Source of the DNA: Chloroflexota bacterium
Lineage (GTDB): Bacteria; Chloroflexota; Anaerolineae; Anaerolineales; Anaerolineaceae
Direction of reading: 5' to 3'
Length of the DNA: 5,009 nucleotides
NCBI GenBank assembly: GCA_021796375.1
Contig: JAJYJF010000215.1
Location: forward strand, 1 to 5,009
Shown here: positions 1 to 5,009 of the stretch, in pieces
Layout of the letters: every line of letters starts with the position of its first letter
How positions within the stretch are numbered: the first letter of the stretch is position 1
Notes under the pieces: model-generated
Database searches by the model: none
Told to the model about the DNA's origin: nothing
Seen by the model: the letters and a program-made list of their open reading frames with translations, nothing else
Position numbers and translations under genes: made by a program

Positions 1-2127
1 GACGAAGGGCAGGATCAGCTCCCCGGCGCCAAATTTGTCGCCCACTTCCTTCATCGCCGGCAGGAGCACCGTGTTGAGGATGACCACCGCGGCATCCGGC
101 CGCTCGTCCGGCGCGGAGCGCGCCAGGATTTCGTCGATGTCGGCTTCGACGCCTTCCTTCTCCCGGTGCAGGATCCGCCATCCCAACCGCTCCTCGGCCG
201 ACATCCCCGCGGTCGGCTTTTTCTGCGTCTTGCGGCCGGTGTCGGTTTCGCCGGTTTGTTCGAAATGGGCGATCAGCCGCTGGAGCGCATCCGGGCGGCG
301 GTTGAAAATCAGGTCTTCGGCCAGGTCCCGCTCCGCGGAAGCGATCTCCGCGTAGGGGGTAATTTGAGCCGGGTTGACGATCGCCATGTCCAGGCCGGCC
401 TGCACGGCATGATAGAGCATCACGCTGTTCAGGACGGCCCTTGCCGCCGGGGTCAGCCCGAAAGAGACGTTGCTGATCCCGAGCGATGCCAGCACGCCGG
501 GGAGCTCTCGCTTGATGGTGCGGATCCCCTCCAGGGTCTCCATCGCCGATTGGTTGTATTCCGGGTCGCCGGTGGCCAGGGTGAAGGTGAGCGCGTCGAA
601 GACCAGGTCGCCCGGGCGCAGGCCGAACTCGCCGGTCGCCAGGTCGTAGATCCGCCGGGCGACGGCCAGCTTGCGCGCGGCGGTGCGCGCCATGCCCTCT
701 TCGTCGATGGTCAGGCAGATCACCGCGGCATTGTATGCGCGAGCCAGGCTGAAGATCCGGCGCGCCTTGGCTGGCCCGCCTTCCAGGTGGGTCGAGTTGA
801 GCAGGCTGCGGCCGGGCGCGTTCGCGAGCGCCGTTTCCATGACGTCCGGTTCGGTGGAATCGATCACCAGCGGGGCGCGCACAACCGGCGCCAGGCTTTT
901 CACCACCCGCTTCATCTGGGCGGCTTCGTCGGCTCGCTCGGTGAGCGCCACGCAGATATCCAGGCCGTGCGCGCCGCCCTCTACCTGCTGCCGCGCAAGG
1001 GATACGATGCCGTCGTAATCTTCAGCCAGGAGCAGGTTCTTGAATTTCTTGCTGCCCTGCGAGTTCAGCCGCTCGCCGATCAGGAACGGGCGCGGCTCCT
1101 GCAGCATCGGGACGGACTGCGTCGCCGAAGCCAGGCGCGGCGTGGAGAGCGCCGGGCGCGGGGGGCTGGGCCGCCGGCCGAGGCGGCTGACCAGCTGGCG
1201 CAGGTGCGCGGGCGTGGTCCCGCAGCAGCCGCCGACCACGTTGACGTGGTATTTCTCCACGTATTCCACCAGAGCCTCCGCGAAAGGCTCGGGCTGCAGC
1301 GGGTAGACCGCCTGACCATCCACGTTGAGCGGCAGCCCGGCGTTCGGGATGCACGAGACGGGCAGGCTGGACTGCTCTCCGAGGAGGTGGATCGGCTCGC
1401 GCATGTAATCGGGCCCGGTGGAGCAGTTCAGCCCGATGGCGTCGATCGGCAGGCCCTCGAGGATCGCCAGCGCCGCCGGCGAATCGGTGCCCAGCAGCAT
1501 CCGCCCGGTCGTATCCAGCGTCACCTGCGCCTGAATCGGCAGCGATTGGCCCGTCTCCTCGAAAGCCTTCTGAATGCCGGCGATCGCCGCTTTGACCTCC
1601 AGGATATCCTGAGAGGTTTCGATCAGCAGCAGGTCCACGCCGCCGCGGATCAGCCCTACCGCCTGCTCGCGGAAGATATCCGCCAGCTCGGCGTAGCTGA
1701 TGTTGGATAGCTCGGGATCGTCGATGGAAGGCAGCTTGCCGGACGGGCCGATCGAGCCGGCAACGAAGCGCGGCTGCTCGGGTGTGCTGTATTCGTCTGC
1801 CAGCCGGCGCGCTAGCCGGGCGCCGGCCTGGTTGATCTCCAAAACCCGGTCCTGCAGGCCGTAATCGGCCAGGGTGAGCCGGTTGGCGCGAAAGGTATCC
1901 GTCTCGATCACGTCGACCCCGACCTCGAGGAAAGCGCGGTGCACTTCCTCCACCGCCGCGGGGTAGCTGATGACCAGGAAATCATTGCATCCGGCCGTCT
2001 TCTCGCCGCCGAACTGCTCGGCGGTCAGGTTCTGGCTCTGCAGGTTGGTCCCCATGGCGCCGTCAAAAATGAGGACGCGTTCCTGGAGGGCATCCAGATA
2101 TTTCCGGTTGGTATATGAACGCTTCAT
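1..2127 (-). CDS. metH: Cobalamin-dependent methionine synthase, N-terminal 709 residues (partial, cut by the left edge)
   Basis: Transfers a methyl group from 5-methyltetrahydrofolate to homocysteine through enzyme-bound cobalamin, making methionine and tetrahydrofolate in the cytoplasm. Seen in the translation: a homocysteine-binding barrel at about residues 10-320 that opens with FDGAMGTN (21-28). Its expected zinc ligands are Cys235 (in GLNCSTGP) and Cys301-Cys302 (in GGCCGTTP), with spacing close to that of known MetH proteins. A proline-rich linker leads to the pterin-binding barrel at about 345-600, with GERLN at 351-355 and NPAQITPY from 585. The helical cobalamin cap begins near 645 and ends in GAGELILPFV at the window edge. 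The B12 DxHxxG motif and the reactivation domain would lie outside. The start is fixed by an in-frame TAG four codons upstream and an AGCAGG ribosome site. No internal stop was found. It lies 25 bases after the cysteine-pair gene and is probably co-transcribed with it behind the structured leader. Confidence 0.96.
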   Translation of the reverse strand, partial: MKRSYTNRKYLDALQERVLIFDGAMGTNLQSQNLTAEQFGGEKTAGCNDFLVISYPAAVEEVHRAFLEVGVDVIETDTFRANRLTLADYGLQDRVLEINQAGARLARRLADEYSTPEQPRFVAGSIGPSGKLPSIDDPELSNISYAELADIFREQAVGLIRGGVDLLLIETSQDILEVKAAIAGIQKAFEETGQSLPIQAQVTLDTTGRMLLGTDSPAALAILEGLPIDAIGLNCSTGPDYMREPIHLLGEQSSLPVSCIPNAGLPLNVDGQAVYPLQPEPFAEALVEYVEKYHVNVVGGCCGTTPAHLRQLVSRLGRRPSPPRPALSTPRLASATQSVPMLQEPRPFLIGERLNSQGSKKFKNLLLAEDYDGIVSLARQQVEGGAHGLDICVALTERADEAAQMKRVVKSLAPVVRAPLVIDSTEPDVMETALANAPGRSLLNSTHLEGGPAKARRIFSLARAYNAAVICLTIDEEGMARTAARKLAVARRIYDLATGEFGLRPGDLVFDALTFTLATGDPEYNQSAMETLEGIRTIKRELPGVLASLGISNVSFGLTPAARAVLNSVMLYHAVQAGLDMAIVNPAQITPYAEIASAERDLAEDLIFNRRPDALQRLIAHFEQTGETDTGRKTQKKPTAGMSAEERLGWRILHREKEGVEADIDEILARSAPDERPDAAVVILNTVLLPAMKEVGDKFGAGELILPFV

Positions 2128-2152
2128 GCAAACCTGCTAAAATTGGGGAGGC

Positions 2153-2536
2153 TCAGCGGATCTGGCGGTGGTGGGTGGTCATCCACAGGGCGTAGCGGCC
2201 GAAAGAAGTCCGGTCCGCGTCCAGCAGCTCGGGGATGGGCAGCTGGATTTCTTCCCCACAGTTGGCGCAGAATACCATCCCCTGGCCGCAAACGTAGATG
2301 CTCAGCTCGTGGTTCGGATAGCCGGCGATGGCTGAGATATTGCGCATATCCTCGCGCAGCGCATCGAGCAGGCTGCTGGCATACTCGAGCGGCTGGATGG
2401 CGATGTATGGATGCTGGCAGGCAGAGCAATCTGCCACCGCTACCTGGGTGATCGATTGGGGGTATTCTTTATCCAGCCCTGAGAAGAGGTAGTACGCGCC
2501 TCTAAACTTCGTTAAACGCAAATATTCAACCGGCAT
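2153..2536 (-). CDS. Hypothetical 127-residue protein with paired CxxC motifs (possible zinc-binding protein)
   Basis: I do not recognise the family. From the ATG at 2536 the protein has 127 residues and no signal peptide or membrane segment, so it is probably cytoplasmic. It has Cys37-x-x-Cys40 followed by His42. About 50 residues later come Cys83 and Cys90-x-x-Cys93, the latter followed by Gly-Glu-Glu. Two CxxC knuckles of this kind commonly hold one zinc in a split zinc ribbon; that is inference. Between them lies a helix-prone stretch at about 48-70 (EYASSLLDALRED). The C-terminus is polar and ends in HHRQIR. A GTG at 2542 is in frame but lies inside the ribosome-binding sequence, so the ATG is preferred. 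The gene is the first of an apparent two-gene operon with metH, with a 25-base gap, and lies behind the same leader. This hints at a role near methionine, cobalamin or redox control but does not show one. Confidence 0.8.
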   Translation of the reverse strand: MPVEYLRLTKFRGAYYLFSGLDKEYPQSITQVAVADCSACQHPYIAIQPLEYASSLLDALREDMRNISAIAGYPNHELSIYVCGQGMVFCANCGEEIQLPIPELLDADRTSFGRYALWMTTHHRQIR

Positions 2537-2548
2537 GCTCACCCCTAT
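2537..2548 (-). promoter_or_regulatory. Ribosome binding site deciding the start of the cysteine-pair gene
   Basis: On the minus strand AGGGG lies five bases before the ATG at 2536 (AGGGGTGAGCATG). The alternative in-frame GTG at 2542-2540 overlaps the purine run itself and would have no ribosome site of its own, so the ATG is the better start. Confidence 0.65.
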
Positions 2549-2580
2549 TAGGTTCCGTTAAAAATCCGATCCCCGGTCAA

Positions 2581-2635
2581 CTTTTCCCTCACCTGCAGGA
2601 TGGCGGTCTGGGATGAGGAGGTGGGAAAGCCATCC
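2581..2635 (-). other. Two crossing stem options in the distal leader
   Basis: In the minus-strand transcript GGAUGGC (2635-2629) can pair perfectly over 7 bp with GCCAUCC (2604-2598). CUUUCCCACCU (2629-2619) can also pair with AGGUGAGGGAAAAG (2594-2581), with a two-base and a one-base bulge. The order of arms is A-B-A'-B', so the stems are either alternatives or a strained pseudoknot: the connecting loops are about 0 and 3 bases, which makes a full pseudoknot unlikely. The element lies about 40 bases before the ribosome site of the first gene, after the terminator hairpin, so only read-through transcripts would carry it. Function unknown. Confidence 0.35.
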
Positions 2636-2646
2636 AGAATATTCTG
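2635..2646. repeat. Perfect 12-bp palindrome CAGAATATTCTG
   Basis: CAGAAT and ATTCTG form a perfect palindrome with no spacer, lying in the leader downstream of the terminator hairpin. It could be a dimeric repressor site, but with no loop it makes a poor RNA hairpin, and a single AT-rich palindrome of this length may arise by chance. No second copy was noticed in the control region. Confidence 0.3.
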
Positions 2647-2658
2647 TGCTGTTCGTCT

Positions 2659-2687
2659 AACAAAACGCTCCTCTGAGGGAGAGGAGC
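2659..2687 (-). terminator. Intrinsic terminator or attenuator in the metH operon leader
   Basis: On the minus strand GCUCCUCU (2687-2680) and AGAGGAGC (2674-2667) form a perfect 8-bp stem around the loop CCCUC. The stem is followed directly by GUUUUGUU (2666-2659), a U-rich tail. On the plus strand the hairpin is followed by ATTAAACC, so the orientation is clearly leftward. There is no gene upstream on that strand for it to end. It lies about 145 bases downstream of the predicted start of the leader transcript and before the first gene, which is the position of an attenuator. The 5' arm can alternatively pair with AGGAG (2709-2705), next to the closing helix of the upstream RNA. Confidence 0.7.
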
Positions 2688-2709
2688 ATTAAACCAGAGA
2701 CATTCTCCT

Positions 2710-2793
2710 TCATCGCTCAGAGTTGCCGGCAGGGCGCCGGCCGCGGGGGTTGTCTGGATCTCAGCAATCCGGTCCCGCCACCTCTTTGGATGA
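2710..2793 (-). ncRNA. Structured leader RNA, candidate SAM-clan (S-box-like) riboswitch aptamer
   Basis: The 84-base minus-strand RNA folds by eye into a three-way junction. The closing helix is UCAUC/GAUGA (2793-2789 with 2714-2710), extended past an internal loop by AGAG/CUCU (2785-2782 with 2722-2719). One arm is GCGGG/CCCGC (2778-2774 with 2747-2743), topped by GGAU/AUCC (2770-2767 with 2759-2756). The second arm is a 6-bp GCCGGC hairpin (2741-2736 with 2730-2725). The 5' half also reads like the SAM-I core: AUCCAAAGAGG, GUGGCGGGACCGG (kink-turn GGGAC), then CUGA and GACAACC where S-box RNAs have UGAA and GGCAACC. The expected GGUGC and P4 elements after P3 are not evident; GGCAACUCUGAGC (2727-2715) is at best a weak counterpart. 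Its place before a methionine synthase operon and directly upstream of a terminator fits SAM sensing. Family assignment is an inference; it may be a divergent SAM riboswitch or another structured RNA. Confidence 0.5.
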
Positions 2794-2835
2794 GTTCCCC
2801 GAGGCATTTCCAGCCGCCCGGGCGTTTTGTTGGAA

Positions 2836-2846
2836 GGTAGTCTACC
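2836..2846. repeat. Inverted repeat GGTAG-T-CTACC inside the divergent promoters
   Basis: Perfect 5-bp arms around one central base. The repeat covers the leftward -10 box and the region where the rightward -35 would lie, so a bound protein could block both promoters. It is short, and no regulator is encoded nearby, so an operator role is only a possibility. Confidence 0.25.
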
Positions 2847-2867
2847 ACAAAGTTAGGTTATAATCAA
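2839..2867 (-). promoter_or_regulatory. Predicted sigma70-type promoter of the cysteine-pair/metH operon
   Basis: On the minus strand TTGATT (2867-2862) and TAGACT (2844-2839) are separated by exactly 17 bases, each with four of six consensus matches. A start near the A at 2831 would place the whole structured RNA and the attenuator inside a leader of about 295 bases. The -35 box overlaps the plus-strand TATAAT. Confidence 0.5.
2859..2864 (+). promoter_or_regulatory. Predicted -10 box of the membrane protein/selA operon
   Basis: A perfect TATAAT lies 19 bases before the GTG start at 2884. A start of transcription near 2871 would leave a 5' untranslated region of only about 12 bases, holding a weak CAGG ribosome site (2874-2877). 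No good -35 is seen at 17 bases spacing (GGTAGT, 2836-2841), so the promoter may be weak or activator-dependent. Confidence 0.45.
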
Positions 2868-2883
2868 ACCGATCAGGCTCGCC

Positions 2884-3282
2884 GTGGACAACCCAAAACC
2901 AGCTTCCTTCCTCCAGTTTTTACCGACCACGATCCTGCTGTTTTTGATCGGCTGGGGCGGTCTGGCCGCGCTGGTGGTGTACACTCTCCCCACGCTCGGC
3001 CCGCGCTGGCTGTTCTTCTTCCTGGGGCTCATCGCGCTGACCGGGACCAGCCTGCCGGTGGTCTATTTCTTCAACCGCCGCTTTCCGAGCACCCCACCGC
3101 CGGAGCCGGGCGTCTTGCTGCGCCAATCGATCTGGATCGGGATCTATGGGAGCGCGCTGCTCTGGCTGCAGCTGGGGCGGATGCTGACCCTGACCATCGC
3201 GGCGATCATCGCCGGCGGGTTGGTGCTGATCGAGGGGCTGCTGCGGATGCGCGAGATCAGCCGGTGGAAGCCCGGTGACTGA
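2884..3282 (+). CDS. Four-helix integral membrane protein of unknown function, upstream of and overlapping selA
   Basis: A 132-residue protein I cannot assign to a named family. Four hydrophobic segments are visible, at about residues 15-35, 42-63, 83-98 and 101-120, arranged as two hairpins. The hairpins are joined by a basic then proline-rich loop (NRRFPSTPPPEP, 64-75). Positive residues cluster in that loop and at the C-terminus (RMREISRWK), which suggests both ends and the central loop face the cytoplasm. There is no cleavable signal peptide and no obvious catalytic motif. The GTG start is preferred because the next in-frame Met is residue 100. The last eight bases overlap the GTG start of selA, so the two are very likely translationally coupled. 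The size and two-hairpin layout loosely recall small AtpI-like helper proteins, but no motif supports that. A role in selenium metabolism would be a guess from position alone. Confidence 0.8.
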   Translation: MDNPKPASFLQFLPTTILLFLIGWGGLAALVVYTLPTLGPRWLFFFLGLIALTGTSLPVVYFFNRRFPSTPPPEPGVLLRQSIWIGIYGSALLWLQLGRMLTLTIAAIIAGGLVLIEGLLRMREISRWKPGD

Positions 3283-4630
3283 CCTGCGCCTGCTTCCCTC
3301 GGTGGACCAGCTGCTCCAGACCCGCCAGGCTGCCGAGCTGATCGCCAGCCACGGCCGGCCGCTCGTCCTGGAATCCATCCGCCTCACCCTCTCCGAAATC
3401 CGCTCATCCTCTCCAGATTTAGACTCCCTGCCGGACCTGCCGGAAATCCTCTCCCTGGCCAGCGCCAGGCTGGCTGTCTGGACGTCTCCCTCGCTGATCC
3501 CGGTGATCAATGCGACGGGCGTCGTCCTGCACACCAACCTGGGGCGAGCGCCGCTCTCCGCGGAGGCCGTCCAGGCGGCTGCCAGCGTCTCGCGCGGGTA
3601 TTCGAACCTGGAGTACGACCTGAACCAGGGCAGGCGCGGGTCCCGCCAGAGCTCCGTCGAAGACCTGCTGACCCATCTCACCGGCGCCGAAGCTGCGCTG
3701 GTGGTCAACAATAACGCCGGTGCGGTGCTGCTGGCCCTCTCCGCGCTGGCCCGCCGCCGGCGGGTGATCATCTCCCGCACCCAGCTGGTCGAGATCGGGG
3801 GCGGCTTCCGCATCCCGGAGGTGATGAGCCAGTCCGGGGCGCGGCTGGTGGAGGTGGGCACGACCAACCGGGTGCACCTCTCCGATTATGAAAGCGCCCT
3901 CCAGGAGCCTGCGGCGCTCGTCTTGCGCGCCCACCCCTCCAATTTCCGCATCGTCGGCTTCGCGAGCGAGCCAACCCTGGGCGAGCTGGTAGACCTGGCG
4001 CACCGCTCCGGGGTGCCGGTGGTGGACGACCTCGGCTCGGGAGCGCTGCTCGAGACGGCCCGGTTTGGATTGGCGCACGAGCCCATGGTCCAGGAGTCGA
4101 TCAGCCTGGGGGTGGACCTGGTGTGCTTCTCCGGGGACAAGCTGCTCGGGGGGCCGCAGGCCGGGATCATCACCGGCCGGGCTGACCTGGTCGCGGCCCT
4201 GCGCCGGCACCCGCTGGCGCGCGCGCTGCGGGCCGATAAGCTCTGCCTTGCGGCGCTCTCCGCAACCCTGCTGCATTACCTGAAAGACGAGGCCGAACGC
4301 GCCATCCCGATCTGGCAGATGATCAGCAAGACCCCCGAGCAAAACCAGGCGCGCGCCCATCATTGGGCGGAACTGCTGGGGACCGGCGAGGTGATCCCGG
4401 GGCAGTCGACCGTGGGCGGGGGCAGCCTTCCGGGGGAGACCCAGCCTACCTTCCTGCTGGCCATCAAAAGCTCGCATCCCAACCGGCTGATGAGCCGCAT
4501 GCGCGCGCAGCGCCCGCCGATCGTCGCGCGCGTCGAAAACGACCTGGTGGTTCTGGACCCGCGCACGGTTTTACCCGAGGAAGAAGGGGCGCTTCTGGTG
4601 GGCCTCCAGAACGCGCTGCAAGAAGCTTAG
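3275..4630 (+). CDS. selA: L-seryl-tRNA(Sec) selenium transferase (selenocysteine synthase)
   Basis: A PLP-dependent cytoplasmic enzyme that converts Ser-tRNA(Sec) to Sec-tRNA(Sec) using selenophosphate. The 451 residues are close to the usual length of bacterial SelA, and the family motifs appear in order. A helical N-terminal region (about 1-70) matches the tRNA-binding part. It is followed by VINATGVVLHTNLGRA (77-92), NLEYDL (111-116), NNNAGA (145-150), EVGTTNR (193-199), DDLGSG (251-256) and FSGDKLLGGPQAG. Lys289 is the expected PLP Schiff-base lysine. RADKLCLAALSATL and GGGSLPGE (381-388) complete the signature. The start is a GTG that overlaps the end of the membrane-protein gene, with purine-rich GGTGGAAG just upstream. 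SelA needs SelD for selenophosphate, and SelB and tRNA(Sec) to use its product; none of these is in the window. The usual partner selB is not the next gene. No premature stop or missing key residue was seen. Confidence 0.96.
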   Translation: MTDLRLLPSVDQLLQTRQAAELIASHGRPLVLESIRLTLSEIRSSSPDLDSLPDLPEILSLASARLAVWTSPSLIPVINATGVVLHTNLGRAPLSAEAVQAAASVSRGYSNLEYDLNQGRRGSRQSSVEDLLTHLTGAEAALVVNNNAGAVLLALSALARRRRVIISRTQLVEIGGGFRIPEVMSQSGARLVEVGTTNRVHLSDYESALQEPAALVLRAHPSNFRIVGFASEPTLGELVDLAHRSGVPVVDDLGSGALLETARFGLAHEPMVQESISLGVDLVCFSGDKLLGGPQAGIITGRADLVAALRRHPLARALRADKLCLAALSATLLHYLKDEAERAIPIWQMISKTPEQNQARAHHWAELLGTGEVIPGQSTVGGGSLPGETQPTFLLAIKSSHPNRLMSRMRAQRPPIVARVENDLVVLDPRTVLPEEEGALLVGLQNALQEA

Positions 4631-4656
4631 CGGTTTTTGTTCCACGGTAGTGAACC

Positions 4657-4661
4657 AGGAG
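4657..4661 (+). promoter_or_regulatory. Ribosome binding site of the CDF-like transporter gene
   Basis: AGGAG lies four bases before the ATG at 4666 and supports that start. The 35-base gap after selA holds no clear terminator hairpin, so read-through from selA is possible. Confidence 0.6.
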
Positions 4662-4665
4662 CAGA

Positions 4666-5009
4666 ATGGCCCTCAGGAATGGTACGGCCGACCGCCAGGG
4701 AATCAGAATTGAGGTCGCGACCGTGGTTTACATGGTCTTCGAAGCGGCCCTCGCCATCGGCGCGGGGATCGCCGCGCGCAGTGTGCTGCTCGCGGCTTTT
4801 GGGATCGACTCGCTGCTGGAGCTGGCCTCCGGCGGGGTGCTGCTCTGGAGGCTGCAGGTCGAAAGCACGGGAGGCGACCTGCAGCGGGTGGAGCGGGCGG
4901 AACGGCAGGCAGCCCGCTGGACGGTGGTCCTGCTCGCGCTGCTCTGCGTTTACATTCTCGCCGCATCCATCTACGGTCTGATCACCCGCGCAGCCCCGGA
5001 AAGCTCGCC
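4666..5009 (+). CDS. Cation-efflux (CDF-like) membrane transporter, N-terminal 114 residues (partial, cut by the right edge)
   Basis: Probably a proton-coupled divalent metal exporter of the cation diffusion facilitator superfamily, in the cytoplasmic membrane. Visible helices are TM1 at about residues 17-36, TM2 at 40-62 and a third segment at 86-107. TM2 contains SVLLAAFGIDSLLELASG, in which Asp48 and Glu52 sit where YiiP-type transporters have the Asp-x3-Asp metal site of TM2. The Glu in place of the second Asp, and the charged loop VERAERQAARW (about 75-86) before the next helix, resemble short bacterial proteins often labelled cation transporter or Co/Zn/Cd efflux component. The metal is not deducible. 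The second half with the TM5 ligands is outside the window, so it is unknown whether the gene is intact. It follows selA by 35 bases in the same direction with its own good ribosome site, and may be co-transcribed without being functionally linked. Confidence 0.72.
   Translation, partial: MALRNGTADRQGIRIEVATVVYMVFEAALAIGAGIAARSVLLAAFGIDSLLELASGGVLLWRLQVESTGGDLQRVERAERQAARWTVVLLALLCVYILAASIYGLITRAAPESS

Noticed and set aside
166..1710. Long open frame of 514 codons on the plus strand
   Set aside because: It lies wholly antisense to metH. Its translation is rich in Arg, Gln, Asp and Gly with no recognisable domain, as expected from the complement of a GC-rich gene.
2766..2786. T-box antiterminator
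   Set aside because: GGUGGCGGGACCGG only loosely resembles the T-box sequence. It lies upstream of, not within, the terminator region, and no specifier stem is seen.
2710..2793. Cobalamin or TPP riboswitch for the leader RNA
   Set aside because: GGGACCGG...CCCCCGC recalls part of the cobalamin core, and GCUGAGA recalls a TPP motif. However, the GCCACUG and closing elements of the cobalamin class, and the second arm of the TPP class, are absent.
2589..2807. Open frame of 72 codons on the minus strand through the control region
   Set aside because: It runs through the predicted aptamer and the terminator hairpin, has no convincing ribosome site, and gives a low-complexity product. It is not rich in Met, so it does not look like an attenuator peptide.
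2815..2824. CGCCCGGGCG followed by TTTTGTT on the plus strand as a terminator
   Set aside because: The palindrome leaves only three base pairs once a loop is allowed, and no plus-strand gene ends here.
2920..3867. Open frame of 315 codons on the minus strand
   Set aside because: Antisense to the membrane-protein gene and selA; its composition is that of a shadow frame (Ser, Arg, Gln-rich) with no family motif.
3419..4477. Open frame of 352 codons on the minus strand
   Set aside because: Fully antisense to selA, which carries all the expected SelA motifs in the other direction.
4631..4665. Terminator after selA
   Set aside because: There is a short T run (4634-4638) but no stem before it, so termination is not supported.

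Overview
The window is a GC-rich bacterial segment. It holds two gene groups that diverge from a 347-base control region at 2537-2883. Codon use, the domain make-up of the proteins and the gene pairing suggest an Anaerolineae-like member of the Chloroflexota. That placement is an inference from general resemblance; there is no rRNA or other marker here.

Left half, minus strand: a 127-residue cysteine-pair protein of unknown function (2536 to 2153) is followed after 25 bases by metH, cobalamin-dependent methionine synthase. The metH gene starts at 2127 and runs off the left edge after 709 codons, so its homocysteine domain, folate domain and most of the cobalamin cap are present. The two genes are probably one operon.

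Control region: reading leftward, there is a sigma70-type promoter (2867-2839), then a long 5' leader. The leader contains a compact predicted three-way-junction RNA (2793-2710) with strong local likeness to the SAM-I (S-box) riboswitch core but without a recognisable second half. A terminator-like hairpin with a U-rich tail follows (2687-2659). The distal 3' base of the RNA's closing helix adjoins an AGGAG that can pair with the terminator arm, which is the usual logic of transcriptional attenuation. A methionine-cycle operon controlled by a SAM-sensing leader is biologically coherent. The departure of this RNA from the S-box consensus is the most interesting signal in the window.

Right half, plus strand: a perfect TATAAT (2859-2864) overlaps the minus-strand promoter. 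It sits just upstream of a 132-residue four-helix membrane protein of unknown function (2884-3282), whose end overlaps the start of selA by 8 bases. SelA (3275-4630) is a full-length PLP-dependent L-seryl-tRNA(Sec) selenium transferase, so the organism probably makes selenocysteine. After 35 bases a CDF-like cation transporter begins at 4666 and runs off the right edge.

No tRNA, rRNA, CRISPR, insertion sequence or phage gene was seen.
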